From the NCBI GenBank assembly GCA_937876245.1, contig CALEGP010000010.1:37937-101936 (forward strand): a stretch of 64,000 nucleotides of DNA, given 5' to 3'. How positions within the stretch are numbered: the first letter of the stretch is position 1; each line of letters starts with the position of its first letter. The notes beneath the pieces were generated by a model that did not search any database, was not told the DNA's origin, and saw only the letters and a program-made list of their open reading frames with translations. The stretch comes from an uncultured Actinomycetes bacterium. Its GTDB lineage: Bacteria > Actinomycetota > Actinomycetes > Nanopelagicales > Nanopelagicaceae. The position numbers were made by a program, and so were the translations under genes. Of this stretch, positions 27,912 to 36,739 are shown in pieces.

Positions 27912-28595
27912 ATGAGCGTCCGTAAACCAGCCAGAATTTATCTAGTTCGCCATGGACACTCAACTGCAAATGGCAAAGCAATATTGGCTGGGCGCGACCC
28001 TAAGGTTGAACTTTCTGATCTCGGAGTGGAGCAGGCTGGTGCATTAGCTGGCGCTCTAGCTTCCGTTGAATTTAGTGAGCTATTTAGCAGTCCACTGAAA
28101 AGATGTCTACAAACTATGGAGCCGGTGATGGCTAAGTTTTCCAAGGCCCAGATTTCACAACTTCCTGGCGTTATTGAAATGGACTATGGAAAATGGTCGG
28201 GGCGAAAGTTGGCACTTCTTTCGCGAGAGAAACTATGGAGCTCGATTCAAAGTACACCGAGTTTAGTCAGATTCCCTGAGGGAGAGAGTTTTCATGAGAT
28301 GTCGGCTCGCGCGAATGAATCAATTCGATCTATTGCCCGCCCGGGAAAAAATATTTTGGTCTGCTCACATGGTGATGTGATTAAGGCGATCATTGCTGGG
28401 ATTACTGGCCTACATCTAGATAACTTGCAGCGCTTAACAATTGATCCCGCATCAATTTCGATTATCGAGTTAATAGGAGATTCAGGAAGATTGATCATGA
28501 TGAACGAAATTTCTCACCTATCCCAAAAAAAGAGAGCAAAAGGCTCAAGGCAGGATCGCAATCTTGGTGGCGGAAGTGGTGGTTCACGTAAATGA
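27912..28595 (+). CDS. Histidine phosphatase family protein (MSMEG_4193 / Rv2135c-like)
   Basis: This 227-residue enzyme belongs to the phosphoglycerate-mutase-like histidine phosphatases. The phospho-acceptor motif VRHGHSTANG is near residue 12, the Arg in SSPLKRCLQT follows, and the second catalytic His is in VCSHGD. The C-terminus is a basic, glycine-rich tail. It overlaps the DUF3090 gene by four bases. Phosphatase, DUF3090, SCO1664-like and mshC are neighbours across actinobacteria. The substrate is unknown. Confidence 0.85.
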   Translation: MSVRKPARIYLVRHGHSTANGKAILAGRDPKVELSDLGVEQAGALAGALASVEFSELFSSPLKRCLQTMEPVMAKFSKAQISQLPGVIEMDYGKWSGRKLALLSREKLWSSIQSTPSLVRFPEGESFHEMSARANESIRSIARPGKNILVCSHGDVIKAIIAGITGLHLDNLQRLTIDPASISIIELIGDSGRLIMMNEISHLSQKKRAKGSRQDRNLGGGSGGSRK

Positions 28596-29161
28596 GCGAA
28601 CGAGTAATTTTTAGCCACGAGGATGCAAACCGCTTGGTAGTTGGCGCTTTGGGCGAGCCCGGAGAGCGCGCTTTTTTTATTCAAGTGAGTTCTGTTAATG
28701 GCACAACAACAATTGCAGTTGAAAAATCACAGGTTGGTGCGCTCTGTGAACGACTTAAGGAATTGATCACCGAAGTGCGAAGAAATAAGTTGGCCAGTTT
28801 GGATGAATTGAGTTTAGCTGCAGTTATAGAAAGTGAACCTCTGCAGTTTCCAATCGATGAAGAATTTACCGCTGGAGTTATGGGAATAGCTTGGGATTCA
28901 GAAATGCAGAGAGTCAGCCTTGAGATTCAATCAATCGCTGATGGTGAATTTACCCAACTGTTATCCGACGAGGATGACTTGGTCGATGTTGAAGATCCGC
29001 CTGACTTGCTACGAGTAACAGTACGAATCAATCAGGTTAGAGGATTTTGCAACCTCGCTGAGGCGCTATTGCTTTCTGGAAGAGCGCTCTGTCCTTTTTG
29101 CGGACTTCCTATTGATGGCAGTGGCCATTTGTGTCCAAGAGCTAATGGTTATCGAAGATAG
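28592..29161 (+). CDS. DUF3090 family protein
   Basis: This 189-residue actinobacterial protein has no established function. It ends with a probable zinc-binding knuckle, CPFCGLPIDGSGHLCPRANG, near residues 167-186. The central part is rich in acidic residues and beta-strand-like. It is the second gene of a tightly overlapping set: four bases with the phosphatase and 17 bases with the following kinase-fold gene under the start I prefer. The tight coupling suggests the three act together. Confidence 0.82.
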   Translation: MSERVIFSHEDANRLVVGALGEPGERAFFIQVSSVNGTTTIAVEKSQVGALCERLKELITEVRRNKLASLDELSLAAVIESEPLQFPIDEEFTAGVMGIAWDSEMQRVSLEIQSIADGEFTQLLSDEDDLVDVEDPPDLLRVTVRINQVRGFCNLAEALLLSGRALCPFCGLPIDGSGHLCPRANGYRR

Positions 29162-29816
29162 TAAACTAGAAGTTATCGGGCGGCTGGTCGATGCTTCAAA
29201 CGCTTCACTGCTCTGTGAATTAAGTGACGGTTCTCAAGTTATATACAAGCCGATAGCAGGGGAACGACCCCTCTGGGATTTTCCTGACGGAAATCTTGCC
29301 TCTCGTGAGGTTGCTGCATATTACCTAAGCAATCTTGGCAATTTTGGCGTAGTCCCAAAAACAGTATTTCGCGATGGTCCATTTGGTCCTGGTGCGGTTC
29401 AACAATGGATCGAGATAGATGAAAATATTGACGTAATGGAATTAGTTAAAACCCAGAACTCTAAACTCCGAGCGATGGCGCTGCTTGATGTCGTAATCAA
29501 TAATACTGATCGCAAGTTTGGCCATATATTGCCAGAAGCCGGTTCGAGGATTTATGGCTGTGACCATGGCGTCACATTTCACGAGGAGGACAAACTGCGC
29601 ACGGTGTTATGGCAGTTCACTTCACAAGCGCTATCTACGGTCGAGATTTCCCAATTGAGCCACTTACTTGACGACATAGATCGCGATTATTTGCAGGAAC
29701 TTCTAACTTTAAAAGAGATTACTGCCTTAGAGAATCGAATCAGCAAGTTACTGATTGAGGCTAAGTTCCCAACCCCTAATCCAAATTGGCCTGCTGTTCC
29801 TTGGCCCCCTTATTAA
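29145..29816 (+). CDS. SCO1664-family protein with PI3/4-kinase-like fold
   Basis: This 223-residue protein resembles the phosphatidylinositol-kinase/HipA-like fold. A candidate ATP lysine is Lys35 (VIYKPIAGE), a catalytic-loop-like NNTDRKFGH is at 119-127, and a metal-binding CDHG is at 139-142. Whether it is an active kinase is unknown. The longest frame begins at ATG 29112, but that extension lies deep inside DUF3090; I prefer ATG 29145, preceded by AAGAG. It follows DUF3090 and precedes mshC, the usual actinobacterial order. Confidence 0.8.
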   Translation: MVIEDSKLEVIGRLVDASNASLLCELSDGSQVIYKPIAGERPLWDFPDGNLASREVAAYYLSNLGNFGVVPKTVFRDGPFGPGAVQQWIEIDENIDVMELVKTQNSKLRAMALLDVVINNTDRKFGHILPEAGSRIYGCDHGVTFHEEDKLRTVLWQFTSQALSTVEISQLSHLLDDIDRDYLQELLTLKEITALENRISKLLIEAKFPTPNPNWPAVPWPPY

Positions 29817-29837
29817 GTTTTTACTGTGCTTTTAATC

Positions 29838-29843
29838 TAGTAT
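29838..29843 (+). promoter_or_regulatory. -10 element of mshC (leaderless)
   Basis: TAGTAT lies exactly six bases before the GTG at 29850. The upstream gene ends at 29816, so mshC probably has its own promoter. Confidence 0.45.
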
Positions 29844-29849
29844 GAACCA

Positions 29850-31091
29850 GTGAACAAGTGGCCGTTGCAGGAGTTCCCCAAATTTACTGGCGCTATTCCA
29901 GAGATGCACCTGGCGACAACATCGGGCAATTTTCGCAGTGGAAAGGTGCGGAAAGAAATGCGGATGTATGTATGTGGAATTACCCCTTACGATGCGACGC
30001 ATTTGGGGCATGCTGCTACCTATTTAACTTTTGATTTGATTAATAGATATCAGAGAGCTTCAGGCGTTGACATGAAATTTGTGGAAAATATTACAGATAT
30101 AGATGATCCGCTCTTTGAGCGCGCAAAGCGCGATAATCTAGATTGGGCCAACTTAGGTGCATCACAGATAGAACTGTTTAAAAACGACATGTCTGCCCTT
30201 AGAATCTTGCCGCCAGATGATTACGTAGCTGTTACTGACGCTATGGAATTAATCGTTGAGGCAGTGGAGCGGTTAGCGGAAATGGGATTTACCTACGAGC
30301 TCAACGGAGATACATACTTCAAAATCTGGGATTTTTTGTCGGACCTACCGTTCGATCTCGAAGAGGCTACTAGTATTTTTGCCGACAGGGGAGGAGACCC
30401 TTCCACTCTTGGCAAGGAAAATGCCTTGGACCCAATTCTTTGGGTCTCTAATAAGCCAGATCAACCGGGTTGGGTTTCAAAATTGGGCTTTGGCAGACCG
30501 GGCTGGCATGTTGAGTGTTCAGTAATTGCCCTTCGATATTTGGTAGGAACTGAGTACTTATCGAGCGAGAGAGAGGTTGTAGCCGAAATCGATTTGCAGG
30601 GTGGTGGTAGCGATTTAATCTTCCCTCATCATTTTATGACCGCAGCCATAGGCAAAGCGCTCACCTCAAATAATTTCGCTGCTGCCTACCTTCATTCAGG
30701 AATGGTCGGTCTAGGTGGTGAAAAAATGAGCAAAAGTAAGGGCAATTTGGTTCTTGTTTCAACGCTTCTTAACTCCGGCTTTGATCCAATGGAAATTCGA
30801 CATGCTCTTTTAAGCCAGCATTATGCTGAGGATCGAATGTGGTTCGAATCTACCCTTCTGACTTCCAGAGTTCGAGTGGCTGCTATCCGTTCGGCACTTT
30901 CCAGAATACAAGTGGCACCTACAGATTTGGTTCTGCACGAAATCTTAAAAGCATTAGCAAATGATTTGGATACACCCGGAGCACTCGAGACTATCGACAA
31001 TTGGGTATCGGCTACAGAAAATGGTGCAGTGGGTGGCAGCGTTGGCGAAATCTCTAGATTCATCGATTCATTCTTAGGCCTGGCTCTTTAA
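29850..31091 (+). CDS. mshC: Cysteine--glucosaminyl-inositol ligase MshC (mycothiol synthesis)
   Basis: This ATP-dependent ligase joins cysteine to GlcN-inositol, the third enzymatic stage of mycothiol, the actinobacterial low-molecular-weight thiol. It derives from cysteinyl-tRNA synthetase: it has an HLGH form of the HIGH motif in YDATHLGHAATY and a KMSKSKGN motif near residue 293. It is 413 residues, shorter than CysS because the anticodon-binding part is lacking. The context next to SCO1664-like and metH genes supports MshC over CysS. The start is GTG. Confidence 0.92.
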   Translation: MNKWPLQEFPKFTGAIPEMHLATTSGNFRSGKVRKEMRMYVCGITPYDATHLGHAATYLTFDLINRYQRASGVDMKFVENITDIDDPLFERAKRDNLDWANLGASQIELFKNDMSALRILPPDDYVAVTDAMELIVEAVERLAEMGFTYELNGDTYFKIWDFLSDLPFDLEEATSIFADRGGDPSTLGKENALDPILWVSNKPDQPGWVSKLGFGRPGWHVECSVIALRYLVGTEYLSSEREVVAEIDLQGGGSDLIFPHHFMTAAIGKALTSNNFAAAYLHSGMVGLGGEKMSKSKGNLVLVSTLLNSGFDPMEIRHALLSQHYAEDRMWFESTLLTSRVRVAAIRSALSRIQVAPTDLVLHEILKALANDLDTPGALETIDNWVSATENGAVGGSVGEISRFIDSFLGLAL

Positions 31092-31093
31092 GA

Positions 31094-31099
31094 TAGGAT
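31094..31099 (+). promoter_or_regulatory. Possible -10 element of metH
   Basis: TAGGAT lies eight bases before the metH ATG at 31108, slightly further than the usual six. There is no room for a cobalamin riboswitch in this 16-base gap. Confidence 0.3.
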
Positions 31100-31107
31100 T
31101 TACCAAT

Positions 31108-34100
31108 ATGAAAAATCCATCAAGGTTGCGCGAAGAGATGGCCAGGCGTGTCATTATCGCTGATGGGGCAATGGGAACCATGTTGCAAGAGGCCCAACCC
31201 ACGCTTGAAGATTTCCAGGGGCATGAAGGCTGTAACGAGATTTTGAATGTTTCGATGCCAGAGCTTGTTAAGTCAGTCCACCGAAGATATTTTGAAGTTG
31301 GCGTGGATGCCGTTGAAACAAATACATTTGGCGCGAATTGGGCTAACTTGGCGGAATACGGGATTGAAGATCGCATTTATGAGTTGGCATTTGCTGGTGG
31401 AAAACTTGCTAAAGAAGTTGCGGATGAATTTAGTACGGATGATCGGCCGCGTTGGGTATTCGGCTCACTTGGCCCTGGAACAAAATTGCCAACCCTTGGA
31501 CATACCGAGTACCAGTTCTTGAAGCAAGCATATGCGACAGCTTCAAGAGGCCTTCTCGATAGCGGTGTCGATGCACTTTTGATCGAAACGGCTCAAGATC
31601 TACTTCAAGCTAAAGCAGCGATAAATGGCGCAAGGCAAGCCATATCTGATTGTGAACGTGATGTCCTGCTCATTGCCCAGGTAACGGTGGAGACTACTGG
31701 AACTATGCTGCTCGGCTCTGAAATTGGAGCCGCCCTAAATGCTTTGGAGCCGCTCGGCATAGATTTGATTGGGCTCAACTGCGCTACCGGACCAGCTGAA
31801 ATGAGCGAACACCTAAGAACTTTATCGAAGAGCAGTTCAGTGGGGATTTCGGTAATGCCTAATGCTGGCCTGCCATTGCTTGGACCAGATGGTGCGAGGT
31901 ATCCGCTCTCTCCAGATGAGTTGGCAACTTATCTTTCCGATTTTGTAGATTCATACGGCTTGATACTGATCGGCGGCTGTTGCGGAACTACACCGGAACA
32001 TTTACGAGCCGTAGTTAATAAATTGGACATGAGGCAAACAAAGAAGCGGAACTTCATTAGAGAGGTAGCCGCATCCTCGCTCTATCAATCTGTGCCCTTT
32101 CGTCAAGAGCTAACTTATATGTCGATAGGTGAGCGGACTAATGCCAATGGTTCGCGAGCTTTTAGAGATGCCCTCCTTGCGCAGGATTGGCAGAGTTGTA
32201 TCGAAATCGCTCGAGACCAAATTCGTGATGGCGCGCACATGCTCGATCTCTCTATTGATTATGTTGGTCGCGATGGAGTTGCGGACATGAAGGAATTAGC
32301 ATCGCGCCTTGCCACGAGCTCGACCTTGCCAATTGTTTTGGATTCAACTGAACCGGCGGTTCTGCGGGCTGGACTGGAACATCTAGGTGGTAGGAGTGTC
32401 ATAAATTCTGTTAACTATGAAGATGGTGATGGCCCTGACTCTAGGTTCGCAAAAATTATGCCTTTGGTTAGAGAACATGGAGCAGCTGTTGTAGCGCTGA
32501 CTATCGATGAGAATGGCCAGGCACGAACATCCACCTGGAAAGTCGAAGTTGCAACAAGGTTGATTGAGGATCTAACAAAAAATTGGGGTATGAATACGGG
32601 AGATATTCTTATTGATTGTCTAACCTTTCCGATCGCTACAGGCCAGGAAGAGACAAGGCGGGATGGCATCGAGACTTTAAGCGCGATAGCTGAGCTCAAG
32701 CGGAAATACCCAGCGGTGCAAACAACTTTGGGAGTATCAAATGTTTCCTTCGGCCTTAATCCAGCTGCTCGAGTTATCTTAAATTCAGTCTTTTTGGCAG
32801 AAGCGGTGAAGGTTGGTCTCGATTCAGCGATTGTGCACCCTTCAAAAATTACACCGACAGCGCGAATTGAACCGCGACAACTGGAGGTAGCAATGGATTT
32901 GATTTATGATCGACGGACTTTTGATCAAGAAGGAAATTGCACTTACGATCCACTTTCGACCTACTTGGAACTATTCGATGGCGTGGAAACTAAGTCTTCT
33001 AAAATCACTCGGGCAGCAGAGTTGGCTGCACTGCCTCTTGTCGAAAGATTACAACGTCGAATTATTGACGGCGAAAAAGTAGGTCTAGAGGCAGACCTAG
33101 ATGAAGCAGTTGGCAGCGGAATTTCTCCGCTCACGATAATAAATGAGCATTTACTGTCCGGAATGAAGACTGTTGGCGAATTGTTCGGAAGTGGTCAGAT
33201 GCAACTGCCTTTTGTCTTGCAATCAGCAGAAGTAATGAAGAGGGCGGTCGCAATTCTTGAGCCGCTGATGGAGAAGACGGCGGATGATGGCAAGGGAAGC
33301 ATTTTGTTAGCCACCGTTAAGGGAGATGTCCATGACATTGGTAAGAACTTGGTCGACATCATTCTGTCTAACAACGGCTATACAACGGTAAATATCGGCA
33401 TCAAGCAGACGGTAAATCAAATAATTGATGCTGCCACTGAGTCCAAGGTAGATGTCATAGGGCTCTCCGGTCTTTTGGTGAAGTCGACTGTCGTTATGAA
33501 AGAGAATTTGGAGGAGCTAACCTCTCGCGGCTTGGCTGATCAGTGGCCAGTTATTCTTGGGGGAGCCGCACTGACTCGAAGTTTTGTGGAGCAAGATCTT
33601 GCCGGCAATTTCTCCGGAACGGTGCGCTATGCGAAGGATGCATTCGAAGGATTGCGTTTAATGGATTCCATGATGGCAATAAAACGTGGCGACAAGAGTG
33701 TAACTTTGCCACCATTGCGCGAACGTCGAACTCCAAATACTAGAAATAACAGAGAGCCGAATCTGGACACCACTAGATCAGATGTTGACTTGAACAATCC
33801 ACTACCTGAACCACCTTTCTATGGATCGAAGATTGTAAAGGGTATTCCTCTTGCCTCTTATCTCAATTCGCTAGACGAACGCGCTCTCTTCGTTGGCCAG
33901 TGGGGACTCCAAGGTAAGCGAGGTGAGTACGAAGCTATGGTCGAGAGCGAAGGATTGCCACGGTTACGCTCTCTTTTGAATGAAGTTAAGGCAAATGGTT
34001 GGCTCAATGCAGCAGTTGTCTACGGATATTTTCCTTGCTATAGCGAAGGTAATGATCTCGTGATTTTGCACCATGAGGGAGTCAATAAGGGCAAGGAAAG

Positions 34101-34596
34101 AACTAGATTCACATTTCCTAGACAGAGTCGAGACCGCAGACTTTGCCTGAGTGATTTTTTCAGGAGTAAAGAGAGTGGCGAGATTGATACGGTGGCATTT
34201 CACATAGTCACAATGGGACAGAGCGTTAGTGAGGCCACCTCGAAATTATTTGCAGCTGATGCATATCGCGAATATCTTGAATTGCACGGACTTTCAGTGC
34301 AGCTTACCGAGGCGCTTGCAGAGCATTGGCACTCGAGAATTCGTGAAGAGCTTGGATTTTCTGGCGAGGATTCGCAAAATATTGCTGAAATTTTGGACCA
34401 GGGTTATCGTGGTTCTCGCTATTCATTTGGCTATCCGGCATGTCCTGATTTAGAGCAACAAGTACAACTCTGTGAACTACTCGAACCAGAACGTATCGGC
34501 GTTGAACTGAGTCAGGAATTCCAATTGCACCCAGAACAATCTACCTCGGCGATTATCGTTCACCATCCCGAAGCCAAATATTTCAACGCGACATGA
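31108..34596 (+). CDS. metH: Cobalamin-dependent methionine synthase
   Basis: This 1162-residue modular enzyme moves a methyl group from methyl-tetrahydrofolate via cob(I)alamin to homocysteine. The order is as in E. coli: homocysteine domain with zinc ligands Cys291/Cys292 (GGCCGT), folate-binding domain (about 325-600, TYMSIGERTNANGSRAF), cobalamin cap and Rossmann domain with the cobalt-ligand His742 in DVHDIG, and the SAM-dependent reactivation domain (about 880-1162). All parts appear intact. The cell therefore needs vitamin B12; no B12 synthesis genes are in the window. Confidence 0.96.
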   Translation: MKNPSRLREEMARRVIIADGAMGTMLQEAQPTLEDFQGHEGCNEILNVSMPELVKSVHRRYFEVGVDAVETNTFGANWANLAEYGIEDRIYELAFAGGKLAKEVADEFSTDDRPRWVFGSLGPGTKLPTLGHTEYQFLKQAYATASRGLLDSGVDALLIETAQDLLQAKAAINGARQAISDCERDVLLIAQVTVETTGTMLLGSEIGAALNALEPLGIDLIGLNCATGPAEMSEHLRTLSKSSSVGISVMPNAGLPLLGPDGARYPLSPDELATYLSDFVDSYGLILIGGCCGTTPEHLRAVVNKLDMRQTKKRNFIREVAASSLYQSVPFRQELTYMSIGERTNANGSRAFRDALLAQDWQSCIEIARDQIRDGAHMLDLSIDYVGRDGVADMKELASRLATSSTLPIVLDSTEPAVLRAGLEHLGGRSVINSVNYEDGDGPDSRFAKIMPLVREHGAAVVALTIDENGQARTSTWKVEVATRLIEDLTKNWGMNTGDILIDCLTFPIATGQEETRRDGIETLSAIAELKRKYPAVQTTLGVSNVSFGLNPAARVILNSVFLAEAVKVGLDSAIVHPSKITPTARIEPRQLEVAMDLIYDRRTFDQEGNCTYDPLSTYLELFDGVETKSSKITRAAELAALPLVERLQRRIIDGEKVGLEADLDEAVGSGISPLTIINEHLLSGMKTVGELFGSGQMQLPFVLQSAEVMKRAVAILEPLMEKTADDGKGSILLATVKGDVHDIGKNLVDIILSNNGYTTVNIGIKQTVNQIIDAATESKVDVIGLSGLLVKSTVVMKENLEELTSRGLADQWPVILGGAALTRSFVEQDLAGNFSGTVRYAKDAFEGLRLMDSMMAIKRGDKSVTLPPLRERRTPNTRNNREPNLDTTRSDVDLNNPLPEPPFYGSKIVKGIPLASYLNSLDERALFVGQWGLQGKRGEYEAMVESEGLPRLRSLLNEVKANGWLNAAVVYGYFPCYSEGNDLVILHHEGVNKGKERTRFTFPRQSRDRRLCLSDFFRSKESGEIDTVAFHIVTMGQSVSEATSKLFAADAYREYLELHGLSVQLTEALAEHWHSRIREELGFSGEDSQNIAEILDQGYRGSRYSFGYPACPDLEQQVQLCELLEPERIGVELSQEFQLHPEQSTSAIIVHHPEAKYFNAT

Positions 34597-35237
34597 TTCC
34601 TAAAGCAGTTTTCTTTGACATGGATGGAACGCTAATTGATTCCGAACCCCTTTGGTTTGAAAATGAAGTGAAGCTTATGGCGCAGTTTGATTATGAATGG
34701 GGGGCATTAGACCAATCCAATACCATTGGCGGGCCCATAGAAAAAGTAGGCAAATATATGTCTGCTTGCGTCTTGGGAGTAAACACTCCAGAATTTTTCG
34801 CTGAATCTCTGATTTCTATGGTTAGTTCAGACTTCGAATCCCGATTGGTATTCATGCCTGGAGCGCTGGAACTTCTTCACTCTCTCTCTGAGATCGGCAT
34901 GAAATTAGCGCTGGTATCGGCTAGTCCGAGACAGATGCTCGAAGCTACGTTTCGCAGGTTGGAAGGTAAATATTTTGAACTACTGGTGTCGAAAGATGAT
35001 GTAGTTAATCCTAAACCTGATCCAGAGTGCTATCTGAAAGCGGCTGAGTTCTTTGGCGTCTCACCTTCCGACTGTTTGATTCTTGAGGATTCTTTGACTG
35101 GAGTTTTGTCAGCGAAGGCGAGCGGGGCAAAAGTTGTAGCAATTCCACATTTTGTCGAGATTTTGGCCGATGATCAGGTAGTTGTAATCGCCACCCTTAA
35201 AGCAATGAAGTTAGAATCGCTATTTTCTCTGCACTAG
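34593..35237 (+). CDS. HAD-superfamily hydrolase (beta-phosphoglucomutase-like)
   Basis: This 214-residue protein has the HAD nucleophile motif FFDMDGTLIDSEPLW near residue 8, SAS (motif II), a motif III lysine in PKPDPECY and ILEDSLTG (motif IV). A helical cap lies between motifs I and II. The substrate is not deducible; sugar-phosphate phosphatase or mutase is the family expectation. It overlaps metH by four bases (ATGA), and the metH-HAD-trmI order is common in actinobacteria. Confidence 0.87.
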   Translation: MIPKAVFFDMDGTLIDSEPLWFENEVKLMAQFDYEWGALDQSNTIGGPIEKVGKYMSACVLGVNTPEFFAESLISMVSSDFESRLVFMPGALELLHSLSEIGMKLALVSASPRQMLEATFRRLEGKYFELLVSKDDVVNPKPDPECYLKAAEFFGVSPSDCLILEDSLTGVLSAKASGAKVVAIPHFVEILADDQVVVIATLKAMKLESLFSLH

Positions 35238-35240
35238 GAT
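35235..35240 (+). promoter_or_regulatory. -10 element of trmI (leaderless)
   Basis: TAGGAT overlaps the HAD gene stop codon and lies exactly six bases before the trmI ATG at 35247. Confidence 0.4.
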
Positions 35241-35246
35241 TACACC

Positions 35247-36107
35247 ATGAATTCTGAGGACCGTAATTTCAAAGTAGGCGATCGAATTCAATTGACAGAT
35301 GCCAAGGGAAAGATGCACACCATTACTTTGCAAATCAACCAAGAATGGCACACTCACAATGGCTGGATCGTTCATAATGATCTGATCGGAAGCGCTGAGG
35401 GTACGGTTATTGAGACGACCGGGGGCTTAAAGTTTCTGGCTTTCAAACCGCTATTGTCCGATTATGTTTTAGCTATGCCTCGTGGCGCCACCATTGTCTA
35501 TCCAAAAGATGCCGCAATGATCCTGGGTGTCGCTGACATCGCCCCGGGGTTAGATGTCTTGGAGGCCGGTGTCGGCTCTGGCGCGCTCTCAATTTCGCTA
35601 CTGCGGGCTATCGGCGCTACCGGCACTTTGGACTCTTTTGAAAGACGAGAGGAATTTTCCATAATCGCTGAGAAAAATATAGCCAATTATTTTGGTGGCC
35701 GGCCAGAGAATTGGCGCCTGCAACTTGGGGCGGTACAGGAACATTCACATGATAAGAAGTATGACCGCGTTGTTCTCGACATGTTAGCGCCATGGGAGTG
35801 CATCGATATGGCCAGTGAAGTTCTGGTTGCTGGTGGAGTTTTTATTGCCTACGTGGCGACGACAACTCAGCTTTCTCAGACCGCAGAAGCGATAAAGAGG
35901 TCAACTAATTTCACCGAACCTGAAAGTAGTGAAACAATCGTGAGAGGTTGGCACCATGAGGGTTTAGCTGTTAGACCACAGCATAGAATGATTGGACATA
36001 CGGCATTTTTGATAATGGCCAGAAGACTTGCACCGGGGACTATCGCGCCTGCAAGGCGTAGGCGCCCTTCTAAAGGCGCCTACGGTACTAATGAATCGGA
36101 AGCTTAA
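35247..36107 (+). CDS. trmI: tRNA (adenine-58-N1) methyltransferase TrmI
   Basis: This SAM-dependent enzyme makes m1A58 in the T-loop of tRNAs. The N-terminal small domain is followed by the methyltransferase core with VLEAGVGSGALSISLL near residue 106 and a DMLAPWE catalytic segment. Length is 286 residues. The extreme C-terminus is basic (ARRRRPSKGAYG) and is encoded by a perfect inverted repeat. In other actinobacteria the Pup-proteasome genes follow; here an FKBP gene on the other strand follows with a four-base overlap. Confidence 0.93.
   Translation: MNSEDRNFKVGDRIQLTDAKGKMHTITLQINQEWHTHNGWIVHNDLIGSAEGTVIETTGGLKFLAFKPLLSDYVLAMPRGATIVYPKDAAMILGVADIAPGLDVLEAGVGSGALSISLLRAIGATGTLDSFERREEFSIIAEKNIANYFGGRPENWRLQLGAVQEHSHDKKYDRVVLDMLAPWECIDMASEVLVAGGVFIAYVATTTQLSQTAEAIKRSTNFTEPESSETIVRGWHHEGLAVRPQHRMIGHTAFLIMARRLAPGTIAPARRRRPSKGAYGTNESEA
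36057..36084. repeat. Perfect 10-bp inverted repeat in the 3' end of trmI
   Basis: CGTAGGCGCC (36057-36066) and GGCGCCTACG (36075-36084) are exact reverse complements separated by eight bases. The stem is strong and GC-rich in a lower-GC genome. It lies 23 bases before the trmI stop, between convergent genes. No U-tract follows on either strand, so a classical intrinsic terminator is not supported; it may slow polymerase or protect the mRNA end. Confidence 0.6.
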
Positions 36108-36664
36108 TTAATACTTATCACATCAACGACGAAAGCTAGCGTTTCATTTGGGCCGATTGGACCAGCGCCGTTGGCGCCATATGCCAATTCTGGTGGGATG
36201 ACTAGCAATCGACGACCGCCCACTTTCATGCCGGGCATTCCTTGCTGCCATCCTTGGATAACCCCACTTAGTGGGAAGGTGGCTGGCTCGCCAATCCAAG
36301 AGGATTCAAGGACTTCTCCTGATTTCCAGGAAATTAACACATAATGAACCGTAAGTGTGGAGTCAGCGAGAACTCTCGCCCCTGAGCCTTCGATAATATC
36401 TCTTGTTACTAAATTGCTGGGAGCTGCTCCTTGTGGCTTACCTATTTGCGGCTCTTCTGCGGTGTTGTTGGAAACGGATAGATATTCATTGTTTGTTGCC
36501 GAATCCGATGCTGCTGATGACACTGATTTTTCCTTATCTGCTTGGTTAGAACCGCCATCTAAAGTACAAGACGAGAGAATGCCGACTAGAGGCAAGGTGA
36601 GAAGTAGCGAAAATACCTTGAGGTTGCTTGATCGAGGTGCATTGCTTGTACTGAACAGAGCCAT
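36104..36664 (-). CDS. FKBP-type peptidyl-prolyl isomerase, lipoprotein
   Basis: This 186-residue protein has a lipoprotein signal: a hydrophobic stretch ending in the lipobox ILSSC with Cys33 as the lipidation site. A Ser/Asn-rich linker follows, then a C-terminal FKBP domain (about 85-186) with GVIQGWQQGMPGMKVGGRR and IPPELAYGANG. It should act outside the membrane in folding of exported proteins. A GGAGAAAT Shine-Dalgarno precedes the ATG. FKBP genes also lie near pafA/pafB in Streptomyces. Confidence 0.9.
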   Translation of the reverse strand: MALFSTSNAPRSSNLKVFSLLLTLPLVGILSSCTLDGGSNQADKEKSVSSAASDSATNNEYLSVSNNTAEEPQIGKPQGAAPSNLVTRDIIEGSGARVLADSTLTVHYVLISWKSGEVLESSWIGEPATFPLSGVIQGWQQGMPGMKVGGRRLLVIPPELAYGANGAGPIGPNETLAFVVDVISIN

Positions 36665-36727
36665 ATTTCTCCAATAACTATCTCGTATTAATTTCTACGA
36701 ATTAAGGAAGTTAGGCTACCAAACCGC

Positions 36728-36733
36728 TAAGGT
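36728..36733 (+). promoter_or_regulatory. -10 element of pafB (leaderless)
   Basis: TAAGGT lies exactly six bases before the pafB GTG at 36740. In mycobacteria PafBC-dependent promoters carry a distinct upstream motif; I do not see a clear copy here. Confidence 0.4.
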
Positions 36734-36739
36734 TTTCAC

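Noticed and set aside
31092..31107. Cobalamin riboswitch before metH
   Set aside because: The gap is only 16 bases.
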